Shown here: piece after piece, positions 1 through 12,380 of the stretch
Layout of the letters: each line of letters starts with the position of its first letter
Numbering within the stretch: the stretch's first letter is position 1
Assembly (NCBI GenBank): GCA_031216915.1
Contig: CM062292.1
Location: forward strand, 71,592,956 to 71,656,955
Reading direction: 5' to 3'
Length of the DNA stretch: 64,000 nt
DNA from: Pictodentalium vernedei
Taxonomy: Eukaryota; Mollusca; Scaphopoda; Dentaliida; Dentaliidae
Made by a program: the position numbers and the translations under genes
Notes under the pieces: generated by a model
What the model was told of the DNA's origin: nothing
What the model saw: only the letters and a program-made list of their open reading frames with translations
The model's database searches: none

Positions 1-840
1 GTTTGAAAAAAATGAGATCTAACCTCCCTACGGATGTTCTGTACCTAATATCAAAAGATTCTAACTGGTGGATCTGAAGAAGATTTTTCTCACCTATATT
101 TCACCAAGTTAAAATATGGGCCCTCATAAGAAGCCCAAATATTAACCGGGAAGTTGATTTGAACAGGCTTGAATCTGACCCTCATAACAATGTTGTATAC
201 CAAACATTAAAAGATTCTGACTGGTGGTTCTAAAGAAGAATTTTAAAAATTATTCCACATATTGCCCTAAGTGAAAAAGCCAAGGGGCTTCATTTTAACA
301 AACTTGAATATGACCTCCTAAGGATGCTGTATACAAAATATCAAAAGATTTGGATCTGTGGTTCTGAAGAACATTTTTTTAAAAATTCTTGCAAATATGC
401 TGACTTGGCATTTTTCGACGCCCTCTACAGAACATCTTGACAAAACCGATGACAATTGTTTTCACATTCCATTCTACTGGTCCTATGGATGCTTCATTCC
501 AAATACCAGTTCTCTGTTCCGAGTGGTTCAGGAGAAATGGGCGTTTGAAAATGTTTCTATTTTTAGCTCATGGGATTCCCACAGTACTCAATAATACAAA
601 ATACCAAATTTGGTTCCAATCGGCTTATCGGTTCTGAAAATAGAAATTTGGGGCGAGGCCGAAAATCTTGCTCTCCCATTACAAAGGCAGATACTGCTCC
701 AAGAACTTCGTTTGAATAAAATTGATGTCACGCCTCAAAAGGAAGCTCCATACCAAATATCAAGTCATTGTTCCCCCTGGTTCAAGAGAAGAAGATTTTT
801 TTTAAATTTGGACCAATTTCGCCCCACCTCGTTGATTTGA
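1..840. repeat. Diverged tandem repeat, ~150-bp unit
   Basis: A motif of the form caaaAGATTctaactgGTGG followed by tctgaagaagattttt recurs near 52, 206, 342, 497, 600 and 754, with connecting text of similar design. This gives about six degenerate units of roughly 105-155 bp. No protein family is recognisable in any frame. The short open frames here are chance by-products of the repeat. Confidence 0.55.
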
Positions 841-970
841 ACAAAAACAAAATGCGACGTCAGGACAAGCAATCACTTCAAGGTCAACTAAAATTGGTTC
901 AGCAGTTTATGAGGAGCAGAAGCAAACACCATATTCATGGATACGGGCGACATACGATGGAAGACACACC

Positions 971-1038
971 GTCGTCTGAGTGCTAAAATGTTCTATGTCC
1001 CCAATGGGACATAGAACATTCTAGCACTCAGGCGACGA
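971..1038. repeat. Inverted repeat (hairpin), ~32-bp arms
   Basis: The arms GTCGTCTGAGTGCTA...ATGTTCTATGTCCC and its reverse complement GGGACATAGAACATTCTAGC...GACGAC meet at about 1003 with almost no loop. A few mismatches lie in the outer stem. It could be the centre of a small foldback element. From 1040 to 1690 nothing else is recognisable. Confidence 0.7.
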
Positions 1039-1689
1039 CACGACAAACGGTGAATGATCACTATAGCGCATCCTGTTTTCCAGTCAGGTGACCAAACAAA
1101 CAGCCAATATTTCAAAGCCACCATGGGTGACAATTTTCGACATTGGAAGAGATTTACATGAAAGTTAGCTCCCCTTGATATTCCAAAGTTGTCAGTAAAT
1201 TTAACACTAATGGTATGGGAATTGCATTTACAAATTGAAATTTCGAGATGTTAGCGAAGTTGTTTCATCGATGTCCTCATCATTTCACAAATTTTCGTTA
1301 TTTTACCGTAGAGACAGAAGGAGTAGAATATAAGGGACAGATCGTGCCTTATTACCCGGACTTTTGCCGGTGCAGCTTGTGTTAAATTCCTATAGGAACG
1401 GGACTTTTGCCGGTTCAACTTTTTGCGGTGCAAAATGTCGGCACCATTCATATAGATCCGACAACTGGGGTACATAGTGCATATATAGTATACTACGGTA
1501 TGTATAGTGATATATGTTAAACACAGGGCTCTGGATATATATTATGGCATGTGATGAAAAATTGATGGTAAAGGTGAGATTTTTCTTGAAAGTTTTCCCC
1601 GCGAAACGGTTCACGTTGCTATTGTTGTAGTGACGTCATGATGCGCACGCGACGTCATAGAGACGTTGACCACTGTTGTTGGCCCACTA

Positions 1690-2463
1690 TACAATCTGAC
1701 ATAACGTTGTTCGGGTCGGGGGGTGTTGGCCTTCTCGTAGGGGGGGGGGGTGATCTGGTAGTAGTGGTGTATATCCATGTTGGTATACTATTAGCCCTTC
1801 GGCCTTCATATCATCCTATGTCTGCTATAGCTAGGTCAAGCAGTATTGGGAGGGGGTGGGTAATGGAGGGGGGGTAATGCATGATCACCCAGTGGGAGGT
1901 AGTTCTTGGGTGTTTAAATTGGGCAGTATAGGATGAATGGTCTGTTGGTCTATTACCCCTTAGTTCTATTAACCTACCAAATCCTTTGTATTATCTTATG
2001 GCTGGTGTTGGTAGTTCGTAATGCTAGGTCAGGCAGTATTATAATCGTTTGTTTAGAACGGGGGCTTAGGATGCATGGTATATACCCTGTAGGTCCCCTG
2101 TTAGTCATCGGTGCCATTAACCAACAGATTGCTTTGTATTATTCTATGACTGGTAAACGTAGTACGTTATGGCAGGTCATGTGGTATTGTGTGGTGGGGG
2201 TAATGCCTGGTAGTATAGAACGGCAGTATAGTATGGACGATATATACCTTTGTGCCCCCCCCCCCCCCCCCCCACCTCCGAAAGCCATTGGTACTACTAA
2301 TCGACCTAAAGCTTTATGTGACTGGCCTAGGTAGTAAGACCAGACGTTATTGTGGGTGGGTGCAATCCATGGTAGCTTAGAGTGGTAGTATATGATGTAC
2401 GCTTTGTACCCCTAGAGGTCCCATGTTAGCCCTTAGTACTATTAATCCACCTAATGTTTCATG

Positions 2464-2467
<4 letters not shown>
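1690..2467. repeat. ~155-bp satellite, left part of split array
   Basis: Units contain, in order, a variant of GGTAGTATAGAACGGCAGTA, a 'tatataccctgtaggtccc' block, 'ctattaaccaaccgaatgc' and 'tgtattatcctatgactgg'. These recur about every 150-160 bp at roughly 1800-2450. The same unit resumes at 10,959, so the LINE between them split one array. Long G and C runs (1741-1750, 2257-2272) lie within it. Apparent ORFs here are translations of the satellite. Confidence 0.7.
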
Positions 2468-2514
<47 letters not shown>

Positions 2515-2516
2515 TT
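2465..2516. repeat. (TTTA)n microsatellite, LINE 3' tail
   Basis: About 13 copies of TTTA. On the minus strand this is the (TAAA)n tail at the 3' end of the I-type LINE and marks its boundary with the satellite. Confidence 0.9.
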
Positions 2517-2729
2517 ACGCCACATCAGCAGCTTAGGCTATATCGTGGGGATGAAAGTATGTATCTCAAAAAGACAATTGATTGAAATATGAAATGAAAG
2601 GAATAAGAGGTTTAAAAATGATGAGTGTGAAACATAATGAGAAAGTGAGACCAGTTGTACAAAAAATGCTGTGTAAATCAACCTATGAATTAAATATGGA
2701 TAGAAGAAATTTAAAAAGATAAAAATAAT

Positions 2730-5700
2730 TTAAAATTTATTAAAAAGGTTGATTACTTTCAAGAATGAGGTGACTTTTTGCGGGCTCGTAAGATAAAATA
2801 AATCTCTCAAAGATCTGACTGTAAAATACTGCCCTCTAACATGATTAAAATCAGTACAATTCAAAAGGATGTGTTCCACTGACAGCACCTGCTGGCAGGG
2901 AACACACTCTGGTCGCAAATTACCCTCTAACAAAAAGGAATGTGGAAGTCGTGTATGACCAATATGACATCGCGTCAAAACTGCAAGATCCTTTCTACAA
3001 AGGTTACTAGTCGGGTAGTGATCTGAAATAGTTGGTCGGAAGCGATGAAGCTTGTTATTTGTCGCTCCATCCCATTCCGTCTGCCACATGGATTTGATGT
3101 AACTACTAATATGAGGCTTAAAATCACTGAAAGGGATCTTAAAATCAGCGAGAAGCTTGTATAAAGACTGTTTTGCTGCACTGTCTGCTCTGGTGTTACC
3201 AGCGATACCTACATGTCCGGATAATCAGCAAAACACGATATCATATTGGTCAGACATGAGAGTTGTTAACTTCTCACGAAGTTCCAAAATTCACCCTGGT
3301 GTTGAGTAAAGCAAGTAAAGAGGAAAGAGAGTCGGAAAAAATAATCGACTTCTTTTCCTGAGCATTCTCGATATGTTCAAGAGCGAGTTGCAAAGCTTTA
3401 ACTTCAGCTGTGAAAATAGAACTTTGATTCGGTATTCTGATTGAGGTGATATGATCACCAGTAACAGTAGCTGATGATACTTTGTCACCATCTTTTGATC
3501 CATATGTATAGATCCTTGTATATGCACTATACTTTGACTTAATTTCAGCATATTTCTGCATAAATTGCAGAGAATTTGTTTCAGACTTTTTGGTAGAAGC
3601 AAGATCTAAAATAACCGTTGGTTTTTTAAGATGTCAGGGAGGAGTCTGTGGTACACGGTTTTCTTTAATGGCATCTGGTTCAATTTTGGCAGATTCCATA
3701 TGGGGCTTAATTCTAATTCCCAATGGAGGAATATGTTTCTGGTGGCGGTTAAAAAATTCGATATTTCGAGGTTCTGCAACACAGGTATAAGCAGGATTTG
3801 ATGGATTAGAAAGAAGTTTAGAGACATACTGAAGGGGGAGTTTAATTCTGCGCTTCTCAAGAGAAGGCTCCTCGGCCTCAACAAGCATTGATTCTATTGG
3901 TGAAGTTCTAAATGCACCCAAGCTAATTCGAATACCACTATTATGAATTGCATCAAGTGGTTTCAGGTATGATTTTCTTGCAGAACCATAAACCACGCAG
4001 CCATAATCTAATTTAGATTTGACAAGTGATCTATACAGATGGATCAATGATTTTTGGTCAGCACCCCAATCAGTGCTATACTACCTTCAAGAGGTTCAGT
4101 GCTCTTTTACATTTTACCTTTAGTTGTTTTAAGTGAGAAGTGAAATTCAATTTGTTGTCAAACAACAAACCCAAGAATTTCACTTCTTTAACAACATTAA
4201 TACGAATCTCGTCTATTTTCAATTCCGGATCAAGGTGGTGCTTCCGGAGCTTACAGAAATGAACACAATTAGTTTTCGTCTTTGAGATTTGAAGCAGTTT
4301 TCTGTAGCCCATTTCTGGATTCTATTCAAACACAGCTGAAGTTTGCGCTCTGTAGCATTCATTTTTTTGCTGCTATGGCAGATTAAAAAGTCATCTACAT
4401 ACAATGACGAGTCAACCATATTCTCAATTGCATCAATAATACTATTGATTTTCATTGAGAAAAGGGTAATAGATAAAATACTACCCTGAGGAACCCCCAA
4501 TTCCTGCTTGTGAGGATCAGATAACGATGACCCAACACGAACCTGAAACTGGCGGTCCTTTAAAAAGTTTTCAATAAAAAGAGGCATACGCCCTCTCAAC
4601 CCCATGTTAAAAAGGTCTTTTAAAATCCCATACGTCCACGTTGTGTCATATGCCTTTTCCAGGTCGAAGAAAATGGCGAACACATGTTCTTTTCTGGCAA
4701 AGGCATTTCTTATAAACGTTTCAAGTCTGACCAAATGATCTACAGTACTTCTCTGGTTTCTGAAACCACATTGAACATTCGCAAGAAGATTGTTCGATTC
4801 CAGAAACCAGACAAGTCGATCATTGATCATCCTCTCCATGGTTTTGCACAGACAACTTGTTAAGGCCTGTAATTACTAGGGTTGCTGTGATCTTTATCAG
4901 GCTCGGGAATAGGAATTATTGTAGCTTTTCGCCAGGAAGGTGGAAACTGGCCAGTCACCCATATGTCATTAAAAATAGATAATAATAGTGCAAGTTAAGT
5001 TTGAGGCAGATGTTTTAAAAGTTGATAGTGTATTTCATCAGGTCCAGTGGCAGAATCCTTTGCTCAATGCAGAGTTACTTAACTCTTCCATAGAGAAAAG
5101 TTCGTTGTAGTCCTCTAAGTTATTGGATGTAAATTTAATCTTTTGTTTTTCTTGTTGTTTTTTAAGTTTGGGGAATTCTGGGTTACTATTTTCAGACGAC
5201 GAATGTTTAGAAAATGTAGAGGCCAACTTGTTTGAAATTTCTTGTTTTGATGTTATGAGTGTGTTGTTATCTTGTAGGTGTTGTACTGCTGATTCTGTTT
5301 CTTTTCCTTTAATTTTTTTAATCATTTTCCAAATTTTAGTGATGGGGGGTGGGGGGTGGGGTGGGGGGGTTGATTTAGTTTCGAAGAGTAAGTTTCAGTT
5401 TCACAATCGGAAAGTGGTCACTCCGCACAAGTCATCTTCTGCCTTCCGAGAAAAATCAAGGAAGACAGAAGGGCATGCAATTGTTAAATCAATTGAAGTG
5501 TAGGAACCAGATGCGGGGTGCAGGTAGGTATCTGACCCATCATTGAACAAGCACAAGTCATATTTTGTAATGAACTCTTCTACAGTTTTACCTTTTACAT
5601 CTCCATGACTGCAGGAATTACCCCAAAGGGGGCTATGTGCGTTAAAATCACCCAACAAAATGTATGGAGTTGGTATTTGTCGAACCAGCAGCTCAGGGCC

Positions 5701-6066
5701 ATTCAGTTGTAAGGCGTTACTTGGCGAAACGTAAACAGAACAAAGTATAACTGTTTTGTCCAAAGTTAGGCGTACCGCCACAGCCTGTAAATTTGTCTGT
5801 AATGGTACAGAACTGTGAATGATGTCGTTCCTAACCAAGACAGTCGTTCCACGAATATGAAGATCATTATCATCTGCCCAGGCATTATACGATGTATAAT
5901 CCTTAAACGTTGAACGATCCTGAGCCTCGGGTTTCTTTAAAAGAGTTTCCTGCAGGAAAAAAGCAGCAGGTTTATATTTTTGGCTTAAAAGGCCTAGTTC
6001 ATTAAAATTAGCTCTAAAACCTCGACAATTTCACTGTATTATATTGTGTTTTGGTGTATTACACAT
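2730..6066 (-). pseudogene. LINE ORF2: endonuclease-RT-RNase H, broken
   Basis: ORF2 starts at the ATG ending at 6066, just after the ORF1 stop at 6095-6097. An in-frame TGA at 6031-6033 follows almost at once. The APE-type endonuclease (about 6066-5401) shows GDFNAHSPLWG and SYTSIDLTI. The reverse transcriptase (about 4839-4219) shows FFDLEKAYDTTW, LGVPQGSILS and the YVDD catalytic box. The thumb/connection region runs to about 3634. RNase H (3561-3274) shows IYTYGSK, where the usual first catalytic Asp of YTDGS is Tyr, plus the Glu of FTAEVKAL and the Asp of FSDSLSS. The C-terminal tail (3089-2730) keeps the zinc-like C-x2-C...H...C module (CVPCQQ, EHILLNC) typical of this clade. At least six frame changes separate the segments. 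Confidence 0.9.
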
Positions 6067-6094
6067 GTTTTGGTGGCGATTTTGATGGTGTATA

Positions 6095-9000
6095 TCAAAG
6101 GTCGTATGGGAGATATTGCCCCGTAGTTCTCTTTGGCGACGTTTTACGAGGAGATCTGCCCTGTGAAGATTTTGGGCGTGATTTGGTGGAAAACGTGTCG
6201 TCGATGCACTCATCGACGGACATATCTTCAATGCCGTCAAACATGTTGCTTGTAACAACATTTTGAAGGCGCTTGGTTATTCTGTCAGATTCTAGTTTTT
6301 GTCTGTCTTTTTTAGGCTTTTCCCTCTGGAAAAGACTTTTGTTTTTCTACGGATTATTATTTTTTTTTTTTTCCACACATTTTTTGTCCGTACGATTCAG
6401 AAGCCATTTTCGAACCGATTTTCACACAATTTGGCACACGCATAGAGGGGCAAACAATCTAAAAATGTACCGAAGCGGAATTTTCGATTTAACCCTTATT
6501 TCGCCAGAATTGGTAAAACACTGTCAAAATTTGGGTTTATCGGCACTTTCTCGAAACACGTCTTGTAGATTTTTTTTAAACATTCATCATTGCTAGACCT
6601 GCCTATGACACGACCTTTGATACACACGACATATTAGGCGATGCATATGGTAACCCTCCACAGGCTGCCAAACATCGAAATTTTGATGAAATGGGCCGGT
6701 TTCAGACCCCCACAACACCCAAACGATACCGGAGAGGTAAACATAACTTCCTTTATTGGAAGTGGAATTCACCGAGGATCATTTTGTAAGTAATAAGGGT
6801 GTTCAAAAAACCAAGCGTTATACCCCCATAAAGCTAAAAAATTAATGTTTTTCGTGGATTTCTCTAAACGAGTCCTGTAGATTTTCAAGAAAAATTTGTC
6901 ACTCCCAGGCCTTGTGGTGACAATAGAAGTTGCATGGACAAAATTCTGCGGTGAGCATTTGTTAATCCTCCACGGGCTGCTAAAAGTCAAAATTGTGATA
7001 AAAAGGGCCGTTTTGGACACCAACAGCACCCATTGGGTACGCCATAAAGAAAAGTGCCTTCCTTTATCGAGCGCACAATCTATACGCAAACATTTTTGTA
7101 AGTAGTAAGGGTATTCAAAAGTCGAAGTCTTAACCCATTTTGGGCAGGCTAAAGAGAGGACCCCTTAAAATCTTAAAATTCCCATTTTCTGTGGATTTCT
7201 CTAAAAACATCCTGTAGGTTTTCAAGAAAAATTGATTGCTCGCAGGTCTTCGTGTGATATTACAAGTTGCGTGGACAAACTATTCCGGTGAGCGTTTATT
7301 AACCCTCTAGAGACCGCCAAGCATCGTAATTTTGTTGAAATGGGCTGTTTTCGGACACGCACAGCACCCAATGTGTACATGAGAAATAAACATAATCTCC
7401 TTTGTTGGAAGTGGAATTCATCGAGGGCCATTTTTGTAAGTAATAAGAGTATCCAAAAAACCAAGCGTTAACCCCTTTTGTGGTTGTCAATAGTGATACC
7501 CATCAAAATCTTAAAAATTTATGTTTTCCCTGGATTTCTTTACAAACATCTGGTAGAGTTTTAAAGAGAAATGCTGATAGGTCTTGGTGTCACATTACCA
7601 GTTGATAGGATAATTTATTCCGGGAAGCATTTGTTAACCCTCCATGGACTGCTAAATGTGAAAATCTTGAAAACAATAGTCTGTTTTTGGACACCAACAA
7701 CATCAAATGGGAATGCAACAGAGATGCATAACTTCTTTTACCGGACGCAAAAAGGACAGGGAAACATTTTTGTAAGTAGTAAGTGTATTCAAAAATCGAG
7801 ATCTTAACCCATTTTGACTAGTTAAAGAGATATACCCGTTAAAAGCGTAAAATTCCAGTTTTCTGTGGATTTCTCAAAACAAAATTTCAAGAAAAATTGA
7901 CCTTTCGCAGGTCTTGGAGTGGCAGTTCAAGTTGCAGGGACAAAATATTTCGGTAAGCATTTGTCAACCCTCCAGAGGCTGCCAAGCATAGACATTTGGA
8001 GGAAATGGGCTGTTCTTGGGCAACCATAACACCAAATGTGCACCTGCGAGATAAACATAACCCCCTTCATTGGAAGTGGAAATCACCGATGATCATTTTT
8101 GTATGTAATGAAGGTATAATCCGTTTAGGGCTGCTCACAGAAAGATACCCATCAAAAGGTTAAAAATTCATGTTATCCGAGGATTTCACTAAAAACATCT
8201 CATAGATTTTCAAGAAAAAGTGGCCATTCTCAGATCTTAGTGTGACATTACAAATTGCATGTACAAAATATTCCTGGAAGCATTTAACCCTATGCAGGTT
8301 CTCAAACATCAAAATGTTGATAAAATGGGCTGTGTTTGCATACCCACAGCACCCGAATTTGAGAGGAAAGATCAAAATAAGTGGAAATAGAATTCACTGA
8401 GAATTATTTTTGGAAGTAATAAGAGTATTCAAAAAACAACACTCAACCCGTTTTGGGCTGGATAAACAATGATACCCATCAAAAGCTTAAATATCATGTT
8501 CGCCCTGGATTTCTTTGAAAACATCTTGTAGATTTTAAAGAAAAAATGGCCATTTGAGGTTGTTGGAGTGACATTACAAGTTGCATGAATGAATATTCCT
8601 GTTAGCACTTGTTAACCATCTACAAGCTGCCAGACATCAATATTTTGGATACATTTGAGATAAAATGGACCATTTTCAAATAGCCACAGCACTTCGTGGG
8701 TATGTGTCAAACAAACATAACTTCTTTTGTCGGTCATTAACTTGTTGGACGACGATATTGACATTAACCCACTCCACCGTTAATGATGGTTTTTACCTAA
8801 ACAATTTTTTTATCAAACTGAGTGATTTGAGACTACTATACTCACCTTTCTCATAACATCAATGAAGGAACTTCAGTGAGACAGTTAAAAACAATTCATC
8901 AGACACTGTGGGGTCATGAAAACTAATCGAATCTCATCGGGAAAAGCCATGATTCTCCAGAATCATAAAATCTAGTTTCTTCTCGTTTTTCTGACTCTGA

Positions 9001-10139
9001 CTCTATTTTTGTCTATGCTGTGTATCTTTGGTTGTATTTGTCTTATTGTTTTCTGCTTTAGATTTTTGATCTTTTTATGTTCTGATTGAGATTTGAGATA
9101 AATGAGTTGATTGTTCTTGATTTTGATTGGGTTGTGGTAGTTTTTCAGTTGCTTGGGTATCTGTATTTGTTTTGTTGAACTGTTGTGTTACTGGTTGATC
9201 TATAGTAAAAGCTTTCACTAAAGTCGGGATTGTTCCTTTGTATATTGTGTCTGACAGGCGACTGATGTTGTGGGTACCTTGTGTTTAGTTATGGTAGCAT
9301 ACGATGGTGTTGATGTATTCACACCAAGCATGGCTGTAACAAGTGTTCTGGCCTCTGTAAAACTGATCTGTTTTTCACATTTCAATTTTTGTATGAGCTT
9401 CTCTCTTTTCCAGACAGGGTAATCCTTTGAAGATGTTATATGATTACCCTGGCAGTTGTAATATTTAACGGCATTGGTACATGGTTCCTGATCTTGATGA
9501 TGTTGACCGCACCTAAAACATATAGCCTGACCTCTGTAATTATTTTGACTATGACCATACTTTTGACATTTAAAACATCTAAGTGGGATTGGAATATATA
9601 ATTCCACTTTGATATTCATATACCCGACTTTGATAGATTTCGGTGGCTGTGAACTGTCAAAAGTGAATATATATGTATTTGTTGGTACTACAGTTCCGTC
9701 TTTCTTGATTTATATTCTCTTTACACCAGCAACACACTGTGATCTTAATTCATTCCGATTCTTCTATTCCAGCTAGTTATCTTGTCCGTACAACTCCTTT
9801 ACTGTTGTTAAGTGCTTTGTGAGGAAACACATTCACCTCTATATCCACCAGCTTTGAAGTTTTCAAAAAAAAATTTGCCTGATTTTCCCGTTGGCATTCT
9901 ACTAACAAAGCACCTGATCTGAGTTTTCTAACATTCTTAACTACTCCTGCTGTGTCTTTGATAGATTTCTCTAATGCAAAGGGAAAGTTTGTTACTGGCT
10001 TCCCTTCATGAGCTGAACATATCATTAAAAAATTTTGGCCAACTGTGATCTTGCGGTAAAATTTCGTTGTCTGTATCAGTATCGGAAGACGTTCCAAATT
10101 CGTAACCTCGTTTTTGTTTTTTGTGTATTGTAGCCATAG
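6095..10139 (-). pseudogene. LINE ORF1 (gag-like, CCHC), interrupted
   Basis: The reading begins at the ATG near 10,139 (MATIHKKQKRG) and shifts frame into an RRM-like/gag N-domain (10,097-9777; KKLRSG-type motif NVRKLRSGALLVEC). A zinc-knuckle block follows (9619-9218), with CFKCQKYGH and CFRCGQHHQ. The third knuckle has lost its first Cys (VKYYNCQGNH). After about 8,880 the frame is lost in inserted satellite. It resumes at about 6355 as a basic C-terminus (SDRITKRLQNVV) ending at the TGA at 6095-6097. ORF1 of this family binds the element RNA. The 31-nt gap to ORF2 is the usual layout. Confidence 0.8.
6400..8850. repeat. ~330-bp satellite array inside LINE ORF1
   Basis: Seven diverged units are marked by GTAGATTTTCAAGAAAAA-like text at about 6561, 6873, 7211, 7551, 7881, 8200 and 8525. 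Spacing is 312-340 bp. Odd units contain 'cataacctcctttgttggaagtggaattca', while units two and four instead carry a 'cggacgcaaaa'-type block, so an approx. 670-bp A-B higher-order repeat is likely. A T run (6359-6371) marks the left edge. The array breaks ORF1 of the host LINE, so it arrived later or was carried in. Confidence 0.75.
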
Positions 10140-10958
10140 TGTTTAGATGAAATATTCTTCTGCGTATGCCTCCCACCCTTACTCCGAGCCCAACCTTGGG
10201 GGGGGGGGGGGGGGTAATATTGCGAATAACCAGCGATTGACACCAAGAGTACATACGACAGTATACTCGTCCAGCGTTGATGCAGTTGCATAACCGCTAC
10301 CCGACTGATCCGTATAGTTGGTGGGAAGTGCCAGGTCGTGGCGGTCATTCAACTCACCATTTCCCTAAAAAAAAGTGTAACAAATGCCACTACTGACAAT
10401 AGACGTAGAGAGTGCAACAAAACGTAAGATGTTAAAAAATATTCAAATCATTAAAAGTCAGTATAGGGTAGCAACACTGAAAATGAACTAAAAGAAATGA
10501 CTGATTGAAGGACCACCTAATGCCCCCCCCCCCCCTCCCCCCCCGACGTGACACCAGATATTTTGGGGGTTGGGGGCTCCCGATTGGTTAGAACGGGCCA
10601 TCCAACCATCCGTCTACTCCCGAAATTAGGGCCAAAGCAGTGTGTTGGACATTATTGAAAAATGGAGACCAAGGCCAAACAGGGTTTACGACCAGATCTC
10701 CATTTTGGAGACTGCCATAACCGGGGCCTCGAGTCCTCAACTGCCAGGATTCCTTCTTCCGGGGCCTTTGGAACGCATCTCACGAGAGAACAAGGTGCCT
10801 GCCAGATGGTATCAGCAGGGTTGACCATTTTGGTCCGGGGCTGCGTATTTTGGGTATTTCGCCGCAAACCAGCTCAATTGAGCAAACCTGCAAATTAGAA
10901 ATTAGCAAACCTGCCCAATTGAGGACCCGCCTAGTAGGGGATGATCAAACCCCCTAGG
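10140..10958 (-). other. LINE 5' leader region
   Basis: This is GC-richer text between the ORF1 start and the satellite. It has G runs at 10,198-10,213 and a C run near 10,520-10,545. It probably includes the LINE 5' UTR and internal promoter, but no motif is certain. Overlapping reading frames on both strands at 10,640-10,900 have no recognisable family. Confidence 0.45.
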
Positions 10959-11470
10959 AATGCTGCATGTTATCCTATGACTGGTATAGTAGTATGTAAT
11001 GCTAGGCATATGGGTATTGTGGGTAGGGGTAATGCCTGGTAGTTTAGAACGGTAGTATAGTATGGGCGGTATATAACCATGTAGGCTCCCTGTTAGTGTT
11101 TGGTACTATTAACCAACCGATTGATTTGTTTTATTATATGGCTGGTATAGGTAGTACGTTATTGTGGGTCTAATGTTATTGTGGATGTGGGGGGGGGGGG
11201 GATGTTTGATAGTTTAAAACGGTAGTATAGCAAAGGCTGTACATACCCCTGTTGGTCTCTTGTTAGTCCTTTGTACTACTGATCCACCAGATGCTTCATA
11301 TTATCAAGCGGTATTGTGGAGTGGAATGAATGCCTGGTAGTACAGAACGGCAGCAGAGTATGGTTGGCATATTCACATGTAGGTCCCATCTTAATCGTTG
11401 ATAGCATTAACCTACCGAATGCTTTGTATCATCCTGTTACTGGTAAGGTGGTACGTAATGCCAGTAGTTC
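10959..11470. repeat. ~155-bp satellite, right part of split array
   Basis: The sequence resumes in mid-unit (GCATGTTATCCTATGACTGG) with the same order of blocks as at 1690-2467. These include GGTAGTTTAGAACGGTAGTA and 'ggtactattaaccaaccgat'. About three and a half units are visible, with a G run at 11,190-11,200. Confidence 0.7.
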
Positions 11471-11916
11471 CTATCCTATTCTGAGAACACTTGTTTTTGT
11501 TTCATTTATCCAGATCATCCAATCGGTTCACTTTACGGAAGCTGATTAACCAATCAGATTGCTTCATTTCCCGTAATTTATACATATCCATACACAATTA
11601 TCTCCCTTCTGTATAACAAAAGCCTAGTTCATTCTTAAACCCAAGAATCTACCGAATAGTTACTGATAAGTCATTGCTCGAACGACTCGAATCCCATCGA
11701 GCAAATGAGCTATCGAGCAACTGCTCATTCGAGTGACTCGCACATATGACTCTTCGCCTCATTTCGGTATTTGAAAATACCTATGGCCTGGTATTGTATT
11801 ATTTGAGGATACCTATCGAGGATACCTTCTGGAGAATCCCTTTTTTGTCGCATGAGGCCATGAGGGCCACGAGAAAATCCCTCAATGAGGTCAAATTTAC
11901 TATCACTCTTAGCCTC

Positions 11917-12148
11917 ATTTCGTTTGAGGCCATGAGGGCCATGAAAAAAATCCCTCAATGAGGTCTAATTTACTATCCCTCTTAGCCTCATCTCAGTATT
12001 TAACAGCCATAGCCCGTGGCATCCCAATTTAAGCATCCCTGTCACGAAAACGTATGGCCTTCGGCAACCCTTTTTAGTCGTATGAGGGCTATGAGAAAAG
12101 CCCTCAATGAGGGATTTTTTCATAGCCCTCATGGCCTCAAACGAAATC
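11917..12148. repeat. Inverted repeat with ~47-bp arms
   Basis: TTCGTTTGAGGCCATGAGG...TCCCTCAATGAGG (11,917-11,963) is repeated inverted at 12,101-12,148. Partial direct copies of CCCTCAATGAGG text lie at 11,876-11,890 and 12,150-12,170. The surrounding 11,640-12,180 is a patchwork of this motif, perhaps a decayed foldback element. Confidence 0.65.
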
Positions 12149-12189
12149 ATTGAGGGATTTTCTCATAGCCCATAAGGTCTCATTTCAGA

Positions 12190-12380
12190 AAAAAAGGTTG
12201 CTGAAGGCCAGACGTACACGGCATCATCGTGCCCCATGTGGACAATCGGGGTTAAGTGCCTTGCCCAAGAACACAACACGGGAGTCCGAATCGATCGCTC
12301 AGACGGTCACCCATCCGAGGATTAACCGGTCACGACGTTGCCTACCTTCGGTGATCTGACGAGAACCCGTTACCGCAACG
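12190..12380 (-). mobile_element. SINE-like fragment
   Basis: It shares the block CGGCATCATCGTGCCCC...GTGCCTTGCCCAAG.ACACAAC with the full SINEs at 26.8 and 30.0 kb, but the flanking parts differ. It is read as a diverged fragment of that family or a relative with a different head. From 12,380 to 13,200 no gene or known repeat is visible, apart from a short hairpin at 12,411-12,447 (AACAACAGACAGCTC repeated inverted). Confidence 0.5.

Larger units (their letters stand above)
2468..10958 (-). mobile_element. I/Nimbus-clade non-LTR retrotransposon (degenerate)
   Basis: Read on the minus strand, the element has a 5' leader (about 10,958-10,140), ORF1 with CCHC knuckles, ORF2 with APE endonuclease, reverse transcriptase and RNase H, and a (TAAA)n tail (2516-2465). 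Presence of RNase H after RT and a gag-like ORF1 place it in the I superfamily, near Nimbus elements of molluscs. AATGTTTCATGTTAT (2453-2467) and AATGCTGCATGTTAT (10,959-10,973) match at 13 of 15 bases and are the probable target-site duplication, though both also lie in satellite text. Removing the satellite inserted in ORF1 leaves about 6 kb, normal for the group. Both ORFs carry many stops and frameshifts, so the copy is dead. Confidence 0.85.

Noticed and set aside
1638-2334. ORFs of 79 and 133 codons including a proline run
   Set aside because: They translate the 155-bp satellite and a C homopolymer and have no conserved residues.
5123-5503. Plus-strand 126-codon frame with a glycine run
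   Set aside because: It is the antisense of the LINE ORF2 endonuclease/RT linker and a G-rich tract.
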